Positions 1 to 8,438 of a stretch of DNA of 64,000 nucleotides are shown here, in pieces (the first letter of the stretch is position 1; each line of letters starts with the position of its first letter). Both the position numbers and the translations under genes were made by a program. The notes under the pieces are model-generated. The model was not told the DNA's origin and ran no database searches. It worked only from the letters and a program-made list of their open reading frames with translations. The stretch is from Butyrivibrio sp. LC3010 (lineage in GTDB: Bacteria; Bacillota; Clostridia; Lachnospirales; Lachnospiraceae): contig NZ_AUJU01000017.1 of the NCBI RefSeq assembly GCF_000424385.1, positions 1 through 64,000 on the forward strand. The letters run 5' to 3'.

Positions 1-229
1 GGTAGCGCCATTTAAGATAAGCCATGAAATCACGGTAATCCCATGGCTCTACTTTTATGATGACGGGAAGCTTATCAACTTTGAACTTTTGATATTTGGG
101 AGAATGGGAATCGTCGAAAGCCCACTGTTTTAGCGGTATATATCTGCATATGAAGTTTACCAGCCAGCAATTCTGCTGATAGAGTTGGTGGATGATTTCA
201 AGTAAATAAAGTATAATGTTCACGAGCAT
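1..229 (-). CDS. Partial gene of unknown function, possibly mobile-element derived (3' part off window)
   Basis: An open frame of 76 codons runs from an ATG at 229 leftward off the window edge without a stop. An AGGAG motif sits about five bases before the ATG, and a TATAAT-like box is at 264-269 on the same strand. The visible N-terminus is rich in aromatic and basic residues (contains CWLVNF, YQKFKVDKLP and EPWDYRDFMAYLKWRY). I do not recognise a named family with certainty; the style recalls transposase N-termini, which would fit its position where a partner sugar-permease gene would be expected. A short inverted repeat GGTAGT/ACTACC at 339-359 could be an element end. Function is inference only. 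Confidence 0.45.
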   Translation of the reverse strand, partial: MLVNIILYLLEIIHQLYQQNCWLVNFICRYIPLKQWAFDDSHSPKYQKFKVDKLPVIIKVEPWDYRDFMAYLKWRY

Positions 230-383
230 TGTCTCCTGGTTTTTTGTGAGTTTGGTCGCTGACATTATACCAAAAAGGGAGGTCAATGCTCATTTTATTT
301 TGAACTCCCGATAAATCAAGGCTTTAGAACAAAAAAGAGGTAGTAAATTTGACACTACCATTCTGTAATTGGAGGTGAAAACT

Positions 384-1361
384 ATGGCGATTACACATTC
401 TATGACAAAGACGGTGGATAGTATGACATCTACAAATAATTCTAAGACTACAAATAGAACCAAGATGCATGTAAGTGCAGGGGATAGGGCAGTTGAAATT
501 GTTTGCTACATTGTATTTTCGATAGCTGCATTTTTATGTTTGTATCCCTTCTATTACATAATCATCAATACGATTAGCGCTAATGATATCAGTGCCAGAG
601 GCGATATATTGTTTTTGCCTCAGCAGATACACTTCCATAATTATATTTCTGCATTCAGGATTGAAGGACTTCCGCAGGCATTTAAGATATCACTTTTAAG
701 AACAATTCTTGGAACAGGATTAACTGTTTTTGCCTCTGCTTTTCTTGGATTTATGTTCACTCAGGAAAAGATGTGGAAAAGAAAATTCTGGTACAGAGTT
801 GTTGTAGCAACCATGTATTTTAATGCCGGTATTATTCCCTGGTATCTGGTAATGAAATCAATGCATCTTACCAACAATTTCTGGGGATATATACTTCCTG
901 CAATCGTATCACCTTTCAATCTGATTCTTACAAAGACCTTCGTTGAATCAGTTCCGAAGGAATTACAGGAAGCTGCAGAAATGGATGGTGCAGGAGTACT
1001 TACAGTATTTTTCAAAGTAATTATTCCGGTTATAAAGCCTATTATGGCGACAGTTGCAATTTTCTCTGCTGTAAGCCAGTGGAATGCTTTCCAGGATACA
1101 CTGCTTCTGATGACAGATACAAAGCTTTATCCGCTACAGTTCGTGCTTTATCAGTATCTTAATCAGGCAAGTTCACTCGCTTCACTTGCACAAAGCACTT
1201 CAAGTACGGCTTCACTGGCAGCGGCAGCAGCAACAACGCAGACTACGACCAGTGTTCGTATGACAATTACAGTGATAGTAGTACTTCCTATTATGTTGGT
1301 TTATCCGATTTTCCAGAAATACTTTGTAAAGGGAATCATGATCGGAGCAGTAAAGGGCTGA
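384..1361 (+). CDS. Carbohydrate ABC transporter permease, LplC/YtcP type
   Basis: Integral membrane subunit of a sugar (oligosaccharide-type) ABC importer. The protein has an N-terminal basic/polar stretch, a first membrane segment near residues 35-60, several further hydrophobic segments, and the EAA loop (ELQEAAEMDGAG...IIPVIKP) that docks on the ATPase. The C-terminal sequence ending in KGIMIGAVKG is typical of the LplC branch. A TTG at 369 overlaps the ribosome binding site, so the ATG at 384, seven bases behind GGAGGTG, is chosen. The usual first permease (LplB) is not upstream; an opposite-strand gene is there instead. The downstream lipoprotein is its likely binding protein; the ATPase is not in the window and may be shared. 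Confidence 0.88.
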   Translation: MAITHSMTKTVDSMTSTNNSKTTNRTKMHVSAGDRAVEIVCYIVFSIAAFLCLYPFYYIIINTISANDISARGDILFLPQQIHFHNYISAFRIEGLPQAFKISLLRTILGTGLTVFASAFLGFMFTQEKMWKRKFWYRVVVATMYFNAGIIPWYLVMKSMHLTNNFWGYILPAIVSPFNLILTKTFVESVPKELQEAAEMDGAGVLTVFFKVIIPVIKPIMATVAIFSAVSQWNAFQDTLLLMTDTKLYPLQFVLYQYLNQASSLASLAQSTSSTASLAAAAATTQTTTSVRMTITVIVVLPIMLVYPIFQKYFVKGIMIGAVKG

Positions 1362-1366
1362 GCAGA

Positions 1367-1440
1367 GCACTTAGCGAAGTATTTGTGAGCTTAGTGCGAG
1401 CCATGGGTGAACACTTGGCGAGGTACTTTCGAGCCTAGTG
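1367..1440. repeat. Two tandem REP-like hairpins between permease and binding-protein genes
   Basis: Two related hairpins lie in the 180-base gap. Hairpin 1 (1367-1397) has arms GCACTTAGC and GCTTAGTGC; hairpin 2 (1412-1440) has CACTTGGC and GCCTAGTG. Each keeps one T-T mismatch at the same place, while one A-T pair in the first is a G-C pair in the second, so the pairing is preserved by a double change. They may stabilise or partly terminate the permease mRNA relative to the binding-protein message. Role is inferred. Confidence 0.6.
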
Positions 1441-1542
1441 AGAATCCCAGAGAGGCTCGAACAAAATTACATATTCATTACCAGCAGAAACAACTAATCA
1501 AGTAAATTACCCTTTTGAGGGGTTAAAGAAGGAGGAATGAAA

Positions 1543-3339
1543 ATGAAACTAAAGAAACTTTCATCTCTGGCACTTACAGCTATACTTTCTGTAAGCATGC
1601 TTGCCGGATGTGGTGGAAGCACAGGAGCTGACACTACTTCAGGCGGTGGGGACAGCAGCACAGAAACAAAGACAGAGGCAACAGATTCCGGAGAAAGCAC
1701 AGAAGCTACTGATAGTGCTGAAGCTACGGAAGCACCTGCAGCTAACCATGATGAGACATACACAGTAGATTTTTATGACGTGGCTGCAAACTTCCAGGGT
1801 ATCCAGCCTGGATGGTACGGAAAGATTGTTAAGGACAAGTTCAATATGGACCTTAACATAATCGCACCTCAGGTATCAGGCGATGGTGCAGCTCTTTATC
1901 AGACAAGATGTGCAGCTGGCGCACTTGGAGATTTGATCATTCTTGATAATGCTGATGCAACGGAGTGTGTTGAATCAGGACTTATCCATGATCTTACAGA
2001 TGCACTTTCCAAATATCCTAACCTTATGAAGTATGAAAAGCAGATCAAAGAGTTCAATTCACAGATTGGTGATGGCTCAAAGATTTATGCTATTCCGCTC
2101 GAAATGAACAACAATGGTCCTACAGATTATAAGCAGCTTCATGTTTACTCATATCCTCGTATGGGATGGGATATGTATAACGAAGTAGGAGCACCTGAAC
2201 TTAAGAATACAGATGACCTTCTTGACTGCCTCAAGAAGATTCAGGATGCACATCCGACAAATGAAAATGGTGATCCCGCATATGCTATCAGCATGTGGAA
2301 AGACTGGGATTCACAGTACATGGAAAATGTAGCACAGATCGCAAAATGGTATGGACAGGAAGTTAACGGTTCAGTTCTTATTGGAACAGATAACAGCATA
2401 ACTCCTATCATCGATAAGGACGGAGCATATTACAAGATGCTTAAGTTCTTCTACAAAGCAAACCAGATGGGTCTTGTTGATCCTGATTCTGCAACACAGG
2501 ATTGGAATGCAATCGTTTCCAAGATGCAGGATAAGAGAGTATACCTCTATTGGTATAGCTGGCAGTATGGATTCTGGAACAGCCCTGCAAGAGGTGAAGA
2601 GGGAACAAACTATGTAGAGATTCCCGTAGCTGATACAAACCTTTACCAGGCTTCTGATACCTATTATGGAGATGGGCGTGTACTTTGCGTAGGTTCTCAG
2701 GTTTCAGATGAAAACTTTAACAGACTTATGGAGTTCCTTGACTGGTATGCATCACCTGAAGGTGTTCAGATTCAGCATGCCGGTACAGAAGGACTTACAT
2801 ACACAATTGAAGATGGTAAGTACACATTGACAGAAGATGGTCTCAACAGATTCTCAGCAGAAGTAATCGTACCCGATGAAATGGGTGGCGGTAACTGGAA
2901 TGATGGTAACAACCAGATCAATCAGTGGATTGTAGCTTCTTGTGACGTAAATCCTGATACAGGTGAACCTTATGCTTCAGATATGTGGTCTACATCAATT
3001 GAAATGAACCAGACAAAGACAACTAAGGAATGGACAGAAAAGTTTGGTGCTGCTGATGATGTTGAATATCTTAAGAATAATGGCATGATGACAGTTGTTC
3101 CTTCAATCAATATTGCTCTTGCAATTGATACAACAGATATCAGCCTTATCCGTAAGCAGTGCGGTGACGTAATCAAAGATTCTTCCTGGAGAATGGTATT
3201 CGCAAAGGATGATGCTGATTTCGATGCACAGTGGGATGAAATGACAACTCAGCTTGAGGGTCTTGGATTTGCTGATCTTGTAACATTTGATACAGAAAAA
3301 TATCAGCCTATGCTTGATGCAAGAAAGGCAGCTCAGTAA
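1543..3339 (+). CDS. Sugar ABC transporter substrate-binding lipoprotein (LplA/YtcQ-like)
   Basis: Extracellular solute-binding protein of the ABC importer whose permease precedes it. It has a lipoprotein signal with lipobox LAGC followed by a Gly/Ser/Thr/Glu-rich linker of about 50 residues, then a large two-lobed binding fold of roughly 530 residues rich in Trp and Tyr, as expected for carbohydrate ligands. About 598 residues matches the large LplA-type proteins. ATG 1537 is only one base from AAGGAGG, so ATG 1543 (seven bases spacing) is the better start. A strong terminator follows at 3373. The ligand cannot be read from sequence; plant-polysaccharide oligomers are plausible for this lineage. 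Confidence 0.88.
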   Translation: MKLKKLSSLALTAILSVSMLAGCGGSTGADTTSGGGDSSTETKTEATDSGESTEATDSAEATEAPAANHDETYTVDFYDVAANFQGIQPGWYGKIVKDKFNMDLNIIAPQVSGDGAALYQTRCAAGALGDLIILDNADATECVESGLIHDLTDALSKYPNLMKYEKQIKEFNSQIGDGSKIYAIPLEMNNNGPTDYKQLHVYSYPRMGWDMYNEVGAPELKNTDDLLDCLKKIQDAHPTNENGDPAYAISMWKDWDSQYMENVAQIAKWYGQEVNGSVLIGTDNSITPIIDKDGAYYKMLKFFYKANQMGLVDPDSATQDWNAIVSKMQDKRVYLYWYSWQYGFWNSPARGEEGTNYVEIPVADTNLYQASDTYYGDGRVLCVGSQVSDENFNRLMEFLDWYASPEGVQIQHAGTEGLTYTIEDGKYTLTEDGLNRFSAEVIVPDEMGGGNWNDGNNQINQWIVASCDVNPDTGEPYASDMWSTSIEMNQTKTTKEWTEKFGAADDVEYLKNNGMMTVVPSINIALAIDTTDISLIRKQCGDVIKDSSWRMVFAKDDADFDAQWDEMTTQLEGLGFADLVTFDTEKYQPMLDARKAAQ

Positions 3340-3372
3340 TTTGAGTATAGTGAAATAGAATAGTGATGATTG

Positions 3373-3410
3373 CCCCCGGTTTCTCTAATGATGAGGACCG
3401 GGGGTAATTA
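3373..3410 (+). terminator. Intrinsic terminator after sugar-binding lipoprotein gene
   Basis: Perfect arms CCCCCGGT (3373-3380) and ACCGGGGG (3397-3404) are followed by an AT-rich TAATTATTT stretch. Confidence 0.8.
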
Positions 3411-3439
3411 TTTACACGGAGTTTTTGTGAGGGATTCCA

Positions 3440-3603
3440 CTAGTGCTGCTGTCATTAAATACCTCGACTTTTTACGAAGTATAAATTGTTCTTCTGCAAG
3501 GCGGAGGAATGAGTCGTACCGGGCGGTACGGCGATTGACGCCAACGCAGCAGAAGACAATTTAGACAAGTATAAAGTCGACTTATTTGATGACAGTAGCA
3601 CTA
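3440..3603. repeat. 164-bp palindromic repeat, copy A
   Basis: Non-coding inverted repeat with ends CTAGTGCT and AGCACTA. The outer arms match over about 30 bases, and several of the differences are G-T wobble pairs. It has an inner stem around the conserved core GAATGAGTCGTA...TACGGCGATTGA; here the inner stem is CGTACCG/CGGTACG. Copies B (11944), C (57353) and D (51568) belong to the same family. Small frames crossing it are accidental. Confidence 0.75.
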
Positions 3604-3836
3604 ACTTAGTGAGAGTAATGAAAGCTGACTTTGCAGGTTTTATCGAATCGATTTGCTGATTTTTAACTAATTAAGTATTATGTTGGACATATGTTGGACA
3701 ACAAATGATACTATTAGTACGCAATGAATCAATTATCACGCATAAATACATCATAAAGTGATTTATGTAGAATAATGGACAGTTATATGGAACTGCTGTA
3801 GCGGTATTCATAATGACACTAATTAGGGGGAAGAAA

Positions 3837-5090
3837 ATGAAAAACAAATTAGTATCGCTTATCCTGATAGGAACAATTTCTTTATCTTTAATTGCATGTG
3901 GTGGTAATTCCGATAGTTCATCTACTAATATGACTGATGTCGAAACTCAGACTGAGGCATCAGAGAGTGGACCGGTAGAAAGTGATGATCAGGAAATAGA
4001 AAAAGAAGCAGTGTCAACTGAAGAAAAAGCAGATGATGCTGAGGTTGTAGAAGAGGATTCAGAAACAAATAAAAACACAGGGCTGGCAAATCCATGGAGA
4101 GAATGTACTGAAGAAGAGGCTTATCAGTATGGCCCAAATGGCTTTAGTGCTCCTGAAGGAGCAACAAATGTTAAATGGAGCATTATGGAAGCAGAGAGTG
4201 AGACAGCACTTCCCGGAACAATGGTACAGATGTCATTTGAGATGGATGGTACCAAATTAGTAGCAAGAGAACAACCGGTTTCCGGAGAAGAGATTGTAGA
4301 TATTTCCGGAATGAATTATGAATGGACTGTCACCGATGAGGGAACGTTACAGAACTGGGCAGATGGTAATATGCCTTGCAGAACCAGCAGATATATCGGT
4401 GATGACGGATATGTTGATTTATGCCTTTGGTTTGATATTGAGACGGGCTATGCATATTCACTTTCCGCTGAAGATAAGGATCTTGATGGATTTGATATAG
4501 AAGGAGTTGCTGCTCAGATTTATGATCCGGCAAAGCAGATAGGTGCCAATATGCCTGATGATGAGGCAGAATCAGAAGAAATAGTTGCTCCCCAAATAGA
4601 TATATCAGGGTGTGATACTTTTACACAGATAGTTGATAAAAAGCTTGAGAACGGCATGGGGTATGCAAATGCTACAGTACAAGGCACATCTTTACTTCTT
4701 GTAAGCAGCGGAACCTTTGACAATATGGATGGAAAGATGGCAGCAATTGATGCTACAGGGTTTGAGTATAAAGGTGATGCCATTTTAGAGGTTGGCAGTA
4801 TAAGCAGCGGTGGAACAGCATACCCGATAACTTTAAATGATGGATATTTATACTGCGGAGGCAATCACTTTGTAAGTAAATATACTGTTGCAGATGATAA
4901 ATTGACAGTAATGGAATCAATACATGTTGTTTATGACGAATCCGGAAACGAAACCTATTACTATGAGAATAATGATGGCGAGGATCATAGTAATCTTGAT
5001 TCAGCAGAATATGAGAAAATATTTGAAAGACTAATAGAAGAAATGACCAGTGGTGAGGTTATAGATTTCGCGACTGTTGTAAAAGAGTGA
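3837..5090 (+). CDS. Lipoprotein of unknown function
   Basis: A 417-residue secreted lipoprotein: signal peptide with lipobox LIAC, then a long Glu/Ser/Thr/Asp-rich linker (about residues 25-85), then a globular part containing NPWRECTEEEAYQYGP and later a Gly/Asp-rich region. I do not recognise a named domain. The protein is very acidic, as expected for a surface protein. The ATG at 3837, six bases after GGGGG, is preferred to an upstream frame start because the signal peptide begins there. It stands alone, between repeat A and a strong terminator, so no operon partner suggests its role. Confidence 0.75.
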   Translation: MKNKLVSLILIGTISLSLIACGGNSDSSSTNMTDVETQTEASESGPVESDDQEIEKEAVSTEEKADDAEVVEEDSETNKNTGLANPWRECTEEEAYQYGPNGFSAPEGATNVKWSIMEAESETALPGTMVQMSFEMDGTKLVAREQPVSGEEIVDISGMNYEWTVTDEGTLQNWADGNMPCRTSRYIGDDGYVDLCLWFDIETGYAYSLSAEDKDLDGFDIEGVAAQIYDPAKQIGANMPDDEAESEEIVAPQIDISGCDTFTQIVDKKLENGMGYANATVQGTSLLLVSSGTFDNMDGKMAAIDATGFEYKGDAILEVGSISSGGTAYPITLNDGYLYCGGNHFVSKYTVADDKLTVMESIHVVYDESGNETYYYENNDGEDHSNLDSAEYEKIFERLIEEMTSGEVIDFATVVKE

Positions 5091-5137
5091 TTTTGTGGGA
5101 TTATTTTTACTTTAACCATCAGGAATTTGTTTATGTT

Positions 5138-5171
5138 AAGCGTAGCAGGATAATAACTGCTACGCTTTTAT
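5138..5171 (+). terminator. Intrinsic terminator after orphan lipoprotein gene
   Basis: Perfect 11-base arms AAGCGTAGCAG (5138-5148) and CTGCTACGCTT (5157-5167), then TTTA. Confidence 0.85.
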
Positions 5172-5280
5172 GATGAACAAGACCGGCAAGAGAATGCCAG
5201 ACAAATGGTGCAGCAGATGCATCAAACGAAGCTATACACACATATACACACACCAAAATAATAGATTTTGGACAAATAAA

Positions 5281-5321
5281 AAAAACCGGAAAGTCCATGA
5301 ATACTAGACTTTCCGGTTTTT
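5281..5321 (-). terminator. Intrinsic terminator of tRNA-Gly copy 1
   Basis: Perfect 15-base arms (5281-5295 and 5307-5321, AAAACCGGAAAGTC/GACTTTCCGGTTTT) lie just 3' of the tRNA on its own strand, ending in a T run. A second small hairpin, CCAAAAT/ATTTTGG, lies beyond it at about 5253-5271. Both, and the CACACATATACACACACC tract beyond, recur at 12062-12145 beside the second tRNA-Gly locus. Confidence 0.85.
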
Positions 5322-5330
5322 AAATCAGCG

Positions 5331-5403
5331 AGCGATAGACGGGGCTCGAACCCGCGGTCTCCACCTTGGCAAGGTGGCGCTTTACCAACTAAGCTACTAT
5401 CGC
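5331..5403 (-). tRNA. tRNA-Gly (anticodon GCC), copy 1
   Basis: Full cloverleaf on the minus strand: acceptor GCGATAG/CTATCGC, D arm with TTGGTAAAGC, anticodon stem CCACC/GGTGG with loop TTGCCAA, T arm with GGTTCGAGCCCC. The 3' CCA is not encoded. Identical to the copy at 23133-23205. Its last 20 bases equal the attachment core used by the IME in the other copy, so this copy is an unoccupied integration site. Confidence 0.97.
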
Positions 5404-5438
5404 GTATATGTGAAGCCGTCTTCGTGACGACAAAACAC

Positions 5439-5467
5439 ATATTACCCTTTTTAAATTGTCTTGTCAA
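5439..5467 (-). promoter_or_regulatory. Promoter of tRNA-Gly copy 1
   Basis: On the minus strand TTGACA (5462-5467) and TAATAT (5439-5444) are separated by 17 bases, about 35 bases upstream of the mature tRNA. The second tRNA-Gly has the same boxes and spacing. Confidence 0.85.
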
Positions 5468-5782
5468 TAACTTTTTAAAAAAATTTTGTTATAATGAAAA
5501 CTAAAGTGAAAATGAATAAATTTATGCGTTAACAAATAGTATATCCCACATATTATGAGGTAGAGACAATGTTCTGATCTTATTCTTTAGACAGTCTATG
5601 GATCAGGTATATTCTTTATAGACTACAAATCATCTAATTTAAGATAGTAGATATATAACAAAAACCTCAGACATCATCTGAGGTTTTTACAATAAAAGAG
5701 CGATTTACGCGGATTTGTCATGATAAAGCATATTTGATTTTGTGATATTAAGCTCTTGTTGTGAGATGCTAAAGCCGGTAAA
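5468..5782. other. Intergenic stretch with one terminator
   Basis: No gene seen. It is AT-rich DNA between the tRNA promoter and a small membrane-protein gene. A perfect hairpin AAAACCTCAG/CTGAGGTTTT (5661-5687) with T-rich flanks on both strands can terminate transcription from either side, chiefly the leftward small gene. Confidence 0.7.
5661..5690 (-). terminator. Bidirectional intrinsic terminator
   Basis: Ten-base perfect arms AAAACCTCAG and CTGAGGTTTT with A/T tracts on both sides; sits about 95 bases downstream of the leftward 61-residue gene. Confidence 0.75.
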
Positions 5783-5968
5783 TCAGGCTTGCTTTTTTGC
5801 TGAGGCATCAGATACTCTATCATAGATTGCCATTGATAATATTGATGTTACAACTCCGGTGTATAGTGAATCCAATTCATGACCGGTTTTGTTACAGATA
5901 ATATTAACTACAATCAGCGCTATAAGAATTCCTATCGTTATAACAGCTCCCTTAACAATATTGTTCAT
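5783..5968 (-). CDS. Small two-segment membrane peptide beside Agr-like regulators
   Basis: 61 residues: a hydrophobic N-terminal helix (about residues 6-25, AVITIGILIALIVVNII), a short loop with one Cys, then a second weaker amphipathic/hydrophobic stretch and a charged tail. GGAGG lies ten bases before the ATG. I do not recognise a family. It is co-oriented with and downstream of the LytTR response regulator gene, 167 bases away. It could be a regulated small membrane protein, a holin- or bacteriocin-like peptide, or a sensor partner. It does not have the charged C-terminal processing tail expected of AgrD. Confidence 0.6.
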   Translation of the reverse strand: MNNIVKGAVITIGILIALIVVNIICNKTGHELDSLYTGVVTSILSMAIYDRVSDASAKKQA

Positions 5969-6135
5969 AGAATATTTTCCTCCCTTTCCGATAGTTTATT
6001 ACTAATATGATTCTACAAAAGAAAGAAAAATATACGCATTTATGTACTAAAATGCATCCATAGAATCTTTTTCGTCAGAATAACAAGAGGTATTATACGT
6101 TTAAGATTCATGAACGTAAATCTTGGATTATGCCG

Positions 6136-6876
6136 TTATTTGCCATTAAACCTGTCTTTTAATCCCCTGATTTTTCGAAATGATAAAAGACATTCATCGT
6201 CTGTAACCATTCGGATAATATTATTACCTGTGTCTATTTCTTTTATATTATCTGTGTTGACTAAATAGGACTTGTGACATCTAAAGAATCTGTTGTCCAG
6301 GGCATTTTCAATATCTTTTATTTTTCCTGAAAATTCCAGTTGCCTCGTTTTACAGTGCAGTAGTATTTTATGAGCATTAGTAGATGTTTCAAAAAACAAT
6401 ATCTCGTCATAGCCAATAGTGTATACCTTATCGCCAACTGTTATAGTATAAATATTCCCGGTTTTGTTATTCTTGGATGAAAACCTCTCATTAGCTTTAA
6501 GAATGCATTCAGATATCCTTCTTCCAAGTGCTTCCGGATCGTCTTTAATAATAAAATCCAATGCTTCGAGCTTATACATAAATGTCATGTAACTCATTTC
6601 TGAATGGGTTGTGACAAAAACTATAAAACCTCTGGGATCGTATTTTCTGAGCTCCCTGGCAAGTTCCAGACCGGTCATGTCAGTCTTTAAGTCTATATCA
6701 AGAAAGTAAAGACCAACGCTATGATCTGCTTTTATCTGATCAATAAGAATATAGGGATTCTCTGTTGCAAGGGAAAACTCCATATCCAGATTCTCCATCA
6801 GAATTACATTTTCAATTATTTTTTGTAAGTGAAGTTTTTGCTCAGAATTGTCTTCACATAAATAAACCTTCATCAT
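6136..6876 (-). CDS. LytTR-family response regulator (AgrA-like)
   Basis: Cytoplasmic transcription regulator of a two-component system. An N-terminal receiver domain (about 1-125) carries the acidic pocket near residues 8-9 (CEDN) and the likely phospho-acceptor D60 in YFLDIDL. A LytTR DNA-binding domain fills about 145-245 (FFETSTNAHKI... RCHKSYLVN...). The length of 246 is typical of AgrA/ComE-type regulators. The gene is divergent from the histidine kinase gene, with only 74 bases between the two starts, so both likely share a control region. No agrB/agrD-type peptide genes are nearby. GAGAGG precedes tandem ATGs; the first is used. Confidence 0.9.
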   Translation of the reverse strand: MMKVYLCEDNSEQKLHLQKIIENVILMENLDMEFSLATENPYILIDQIKADHSVGLYFLDIDLKTDMTGLELARELRKYDPRGFIVFVTTHSEMSYMTFMYKLEALDFIIKDDPEALGRRISECILKANERFSSKNNKTGNIYTITVGDKVYTIGYDEILFFETSTNAHKILLHCKTRQLEFSGKIKDIENALDNRFFRCHKSYLVNTDNIKEIDTGNNIIRMVTDDECLLSFRKIRGLKDRFNGK

Positions 6877-6950
6877 TCTGAAAACCTCTCAAAATTGAAT
6901 GGATATAGATTATAATAGTATCTAAATACCCGGTTTTACAAGGAGTAGCT

Positions 6951-8255
6951 ATGTTGGAAGCGGCTTTAATTAATTCTTTTAGCCTTGCAATACTTTTTAC
7001 TATAGGCTTATTTACATTTTATAATCGCTTGTTGAGGATAAAAGATTATATATTATTCTTTGGTTTATTATTTTCTATAACGTTTATTAGAGCTTTCTTT
7101 GATATTCGGCCTGTAATAATTATCTTCATTGTAGCTCCTTCAATCTTTTTAAGATGGATTACCGGCAGGAAAGAGTCTTCAACTTTATTTTTTATTCTAT
7201 ATATCATCATTGGACTTTCGGTTTTATTGTCGTCTGCTATCGTTGACCCATATGCAAGGCATATATCCGATTCTTCAACTCTTGAACTTACAAGTGCTAT
7301 AAAACTCATTGTAACTGCAGCAATATTATATGTGCCTATAATCCTGGTTCTTAAGCATTTATACCAAAAATATCTTGTGGTAATTTTTGACCAAATAAAT
7401 GAGAAGCTATTTCTTTTCATCACACTTTTATTGGCGTTTTGTGCTTTTTTCATATATGGAGTTATGACTTTAGCTGCGGGGATAGATGAAGATCGCTATT
7501 ATCCGCTTGTGGGTCTGATCGCGCTATATATGGTTCTGACAATTGTTTCTGTCACAATAATTCTTGTCTCAACTAAGAAAAATTTCGAACAGCTGCAAAA
7601 AATCAAGGATTTTAATACGCTTAAAGAATACACTGACACTCTGGAGGCAACCTATAATAACCTGCGTTCATTCAAGCACGACTATGTAAATATTTTATCT
7701 ACGTTAGCAGTTTTTATAGATGAAAAAAGATATGACGAACTTGATACTTTTTTCCATCAGAATATAATGCCGCTTTCCAGGGATTTAACGCAAAACAATG
7801 CATCACTTGCCAATCTTTCCCGGATAAAAAATCTGGAACTTAAGAGTATTTTTTATTCCAAGCTGCTTTTGGCTACCAGCAAAAACATAGAAATAACCGT
7901 TGATATCCCGGACGAAATTGAAAAGCCCAATATAGATGCGATGGATTTATCGAGAATACTTGGAATATACCTTGATAATGCAATTGAAGCAGCTTTAGAA
8001 ACTGACCACCCTGCTTTGAATGTGCATTCCTGCTCAATAGACAATGGTATCCTTTTTATGATATCTAATTCGTTTATTGATCATGGAATATCTGTTTCTC
8101 AGATGTATAAAAAGGGCATTTCTTCAAAAGGCGAAGATCGTGGGCTTGGTCTGTACAACGTAGCCACAATTCTTGCTAAATACGATAATACTTTTACCGA
8201 GACCTCTATGGAGAATGGTTTGTTTATTCAAAAGTTACAGATTTTTTCAAAATAA
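6951..8255 (+). CDS. GHKL sensor histidine kinase (AgrC-like)
   Basis: Membrane sensor pairing with the divergent LytTR regulator. The first about 210 residues form six or seven membrane helices with no sizeable extracellular domain, as in AgrC/ComD peptide sensors. A coiled linker (about 212-235) leads to FKHDYVNIL, the histidine box with H243, and a C-terminal GHKL ATPase domain with N-box LDNAIEAA and G-box GLGLYNV. AAGGAG precedes the ATG. The signal is unknown; absence of an obvious AgrB/AgrD pair suggests an external or unlinked peptide. Confidence 0.9.
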   Translation: MLEAALINSFSLAILFTIGLFTFYNRLLRIKDYILFFGLLFSITFIRAFFDIRPVIIIFIVAPSIFLRWITGRKESSTLFFILYIIIGLSVLLSSAIVDPYARHISDSSTLELTSAIKLIVTAAILYVPIILVLKHLYQKYLVVIFDQINEKLFLFITLLLAFCAFFIYGVMTLAAGIDEDRYYPLVGLIALYMVLTIVSVTIILVSTKKNFEQLQKIKDFNTLKEYTDTLEATYNNLRSFKHDYVNILSTLAVFIDEKRYDELDTFFHQNIMPLSRDLTQNNASLANLSRIKNLELKSIFYSKLLLATSKNIEITVDIPDEIEKPNIDAMDLSRILGIYLDNAIEAALETDHPALNVHSCSIDNGILFMISNSFIDHGISVSQMYKKGISSKGEDRGLGLYNVATILAKYDNTFTETSMENGLFIQKLQIFSK

Positions 8256-8438
8256 ATCAATAGCATAATGCTGCTTGATTACGCTGTTTTCCATAACCTT
8301 TCCCTCGCTCAGATGGTCTTATCCCATTTACGTTCCTCAACACGAAGCAGAATTTATTCCATCCTTTTTAATTCTTTTTTTACAAAACAAATAAACGAAA
8401 AATGATAAAATAAATGTGAGATAAAAGGGGGTGCGTTT

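Noticed and set aside
3370..3564. 64-codon open frame inside the terminator and repeat A
   Set aside because: It spans a terminator and one arm of the repeat; other copies do not keep the frame.
5222..5467. Open frame antisense across tRNA-Gly copy 1 (and its twin at 22879-23190)
   Set aside because: It overlaps the tRNA, its terminator and promoter; no ribosome site and no family resemblance.
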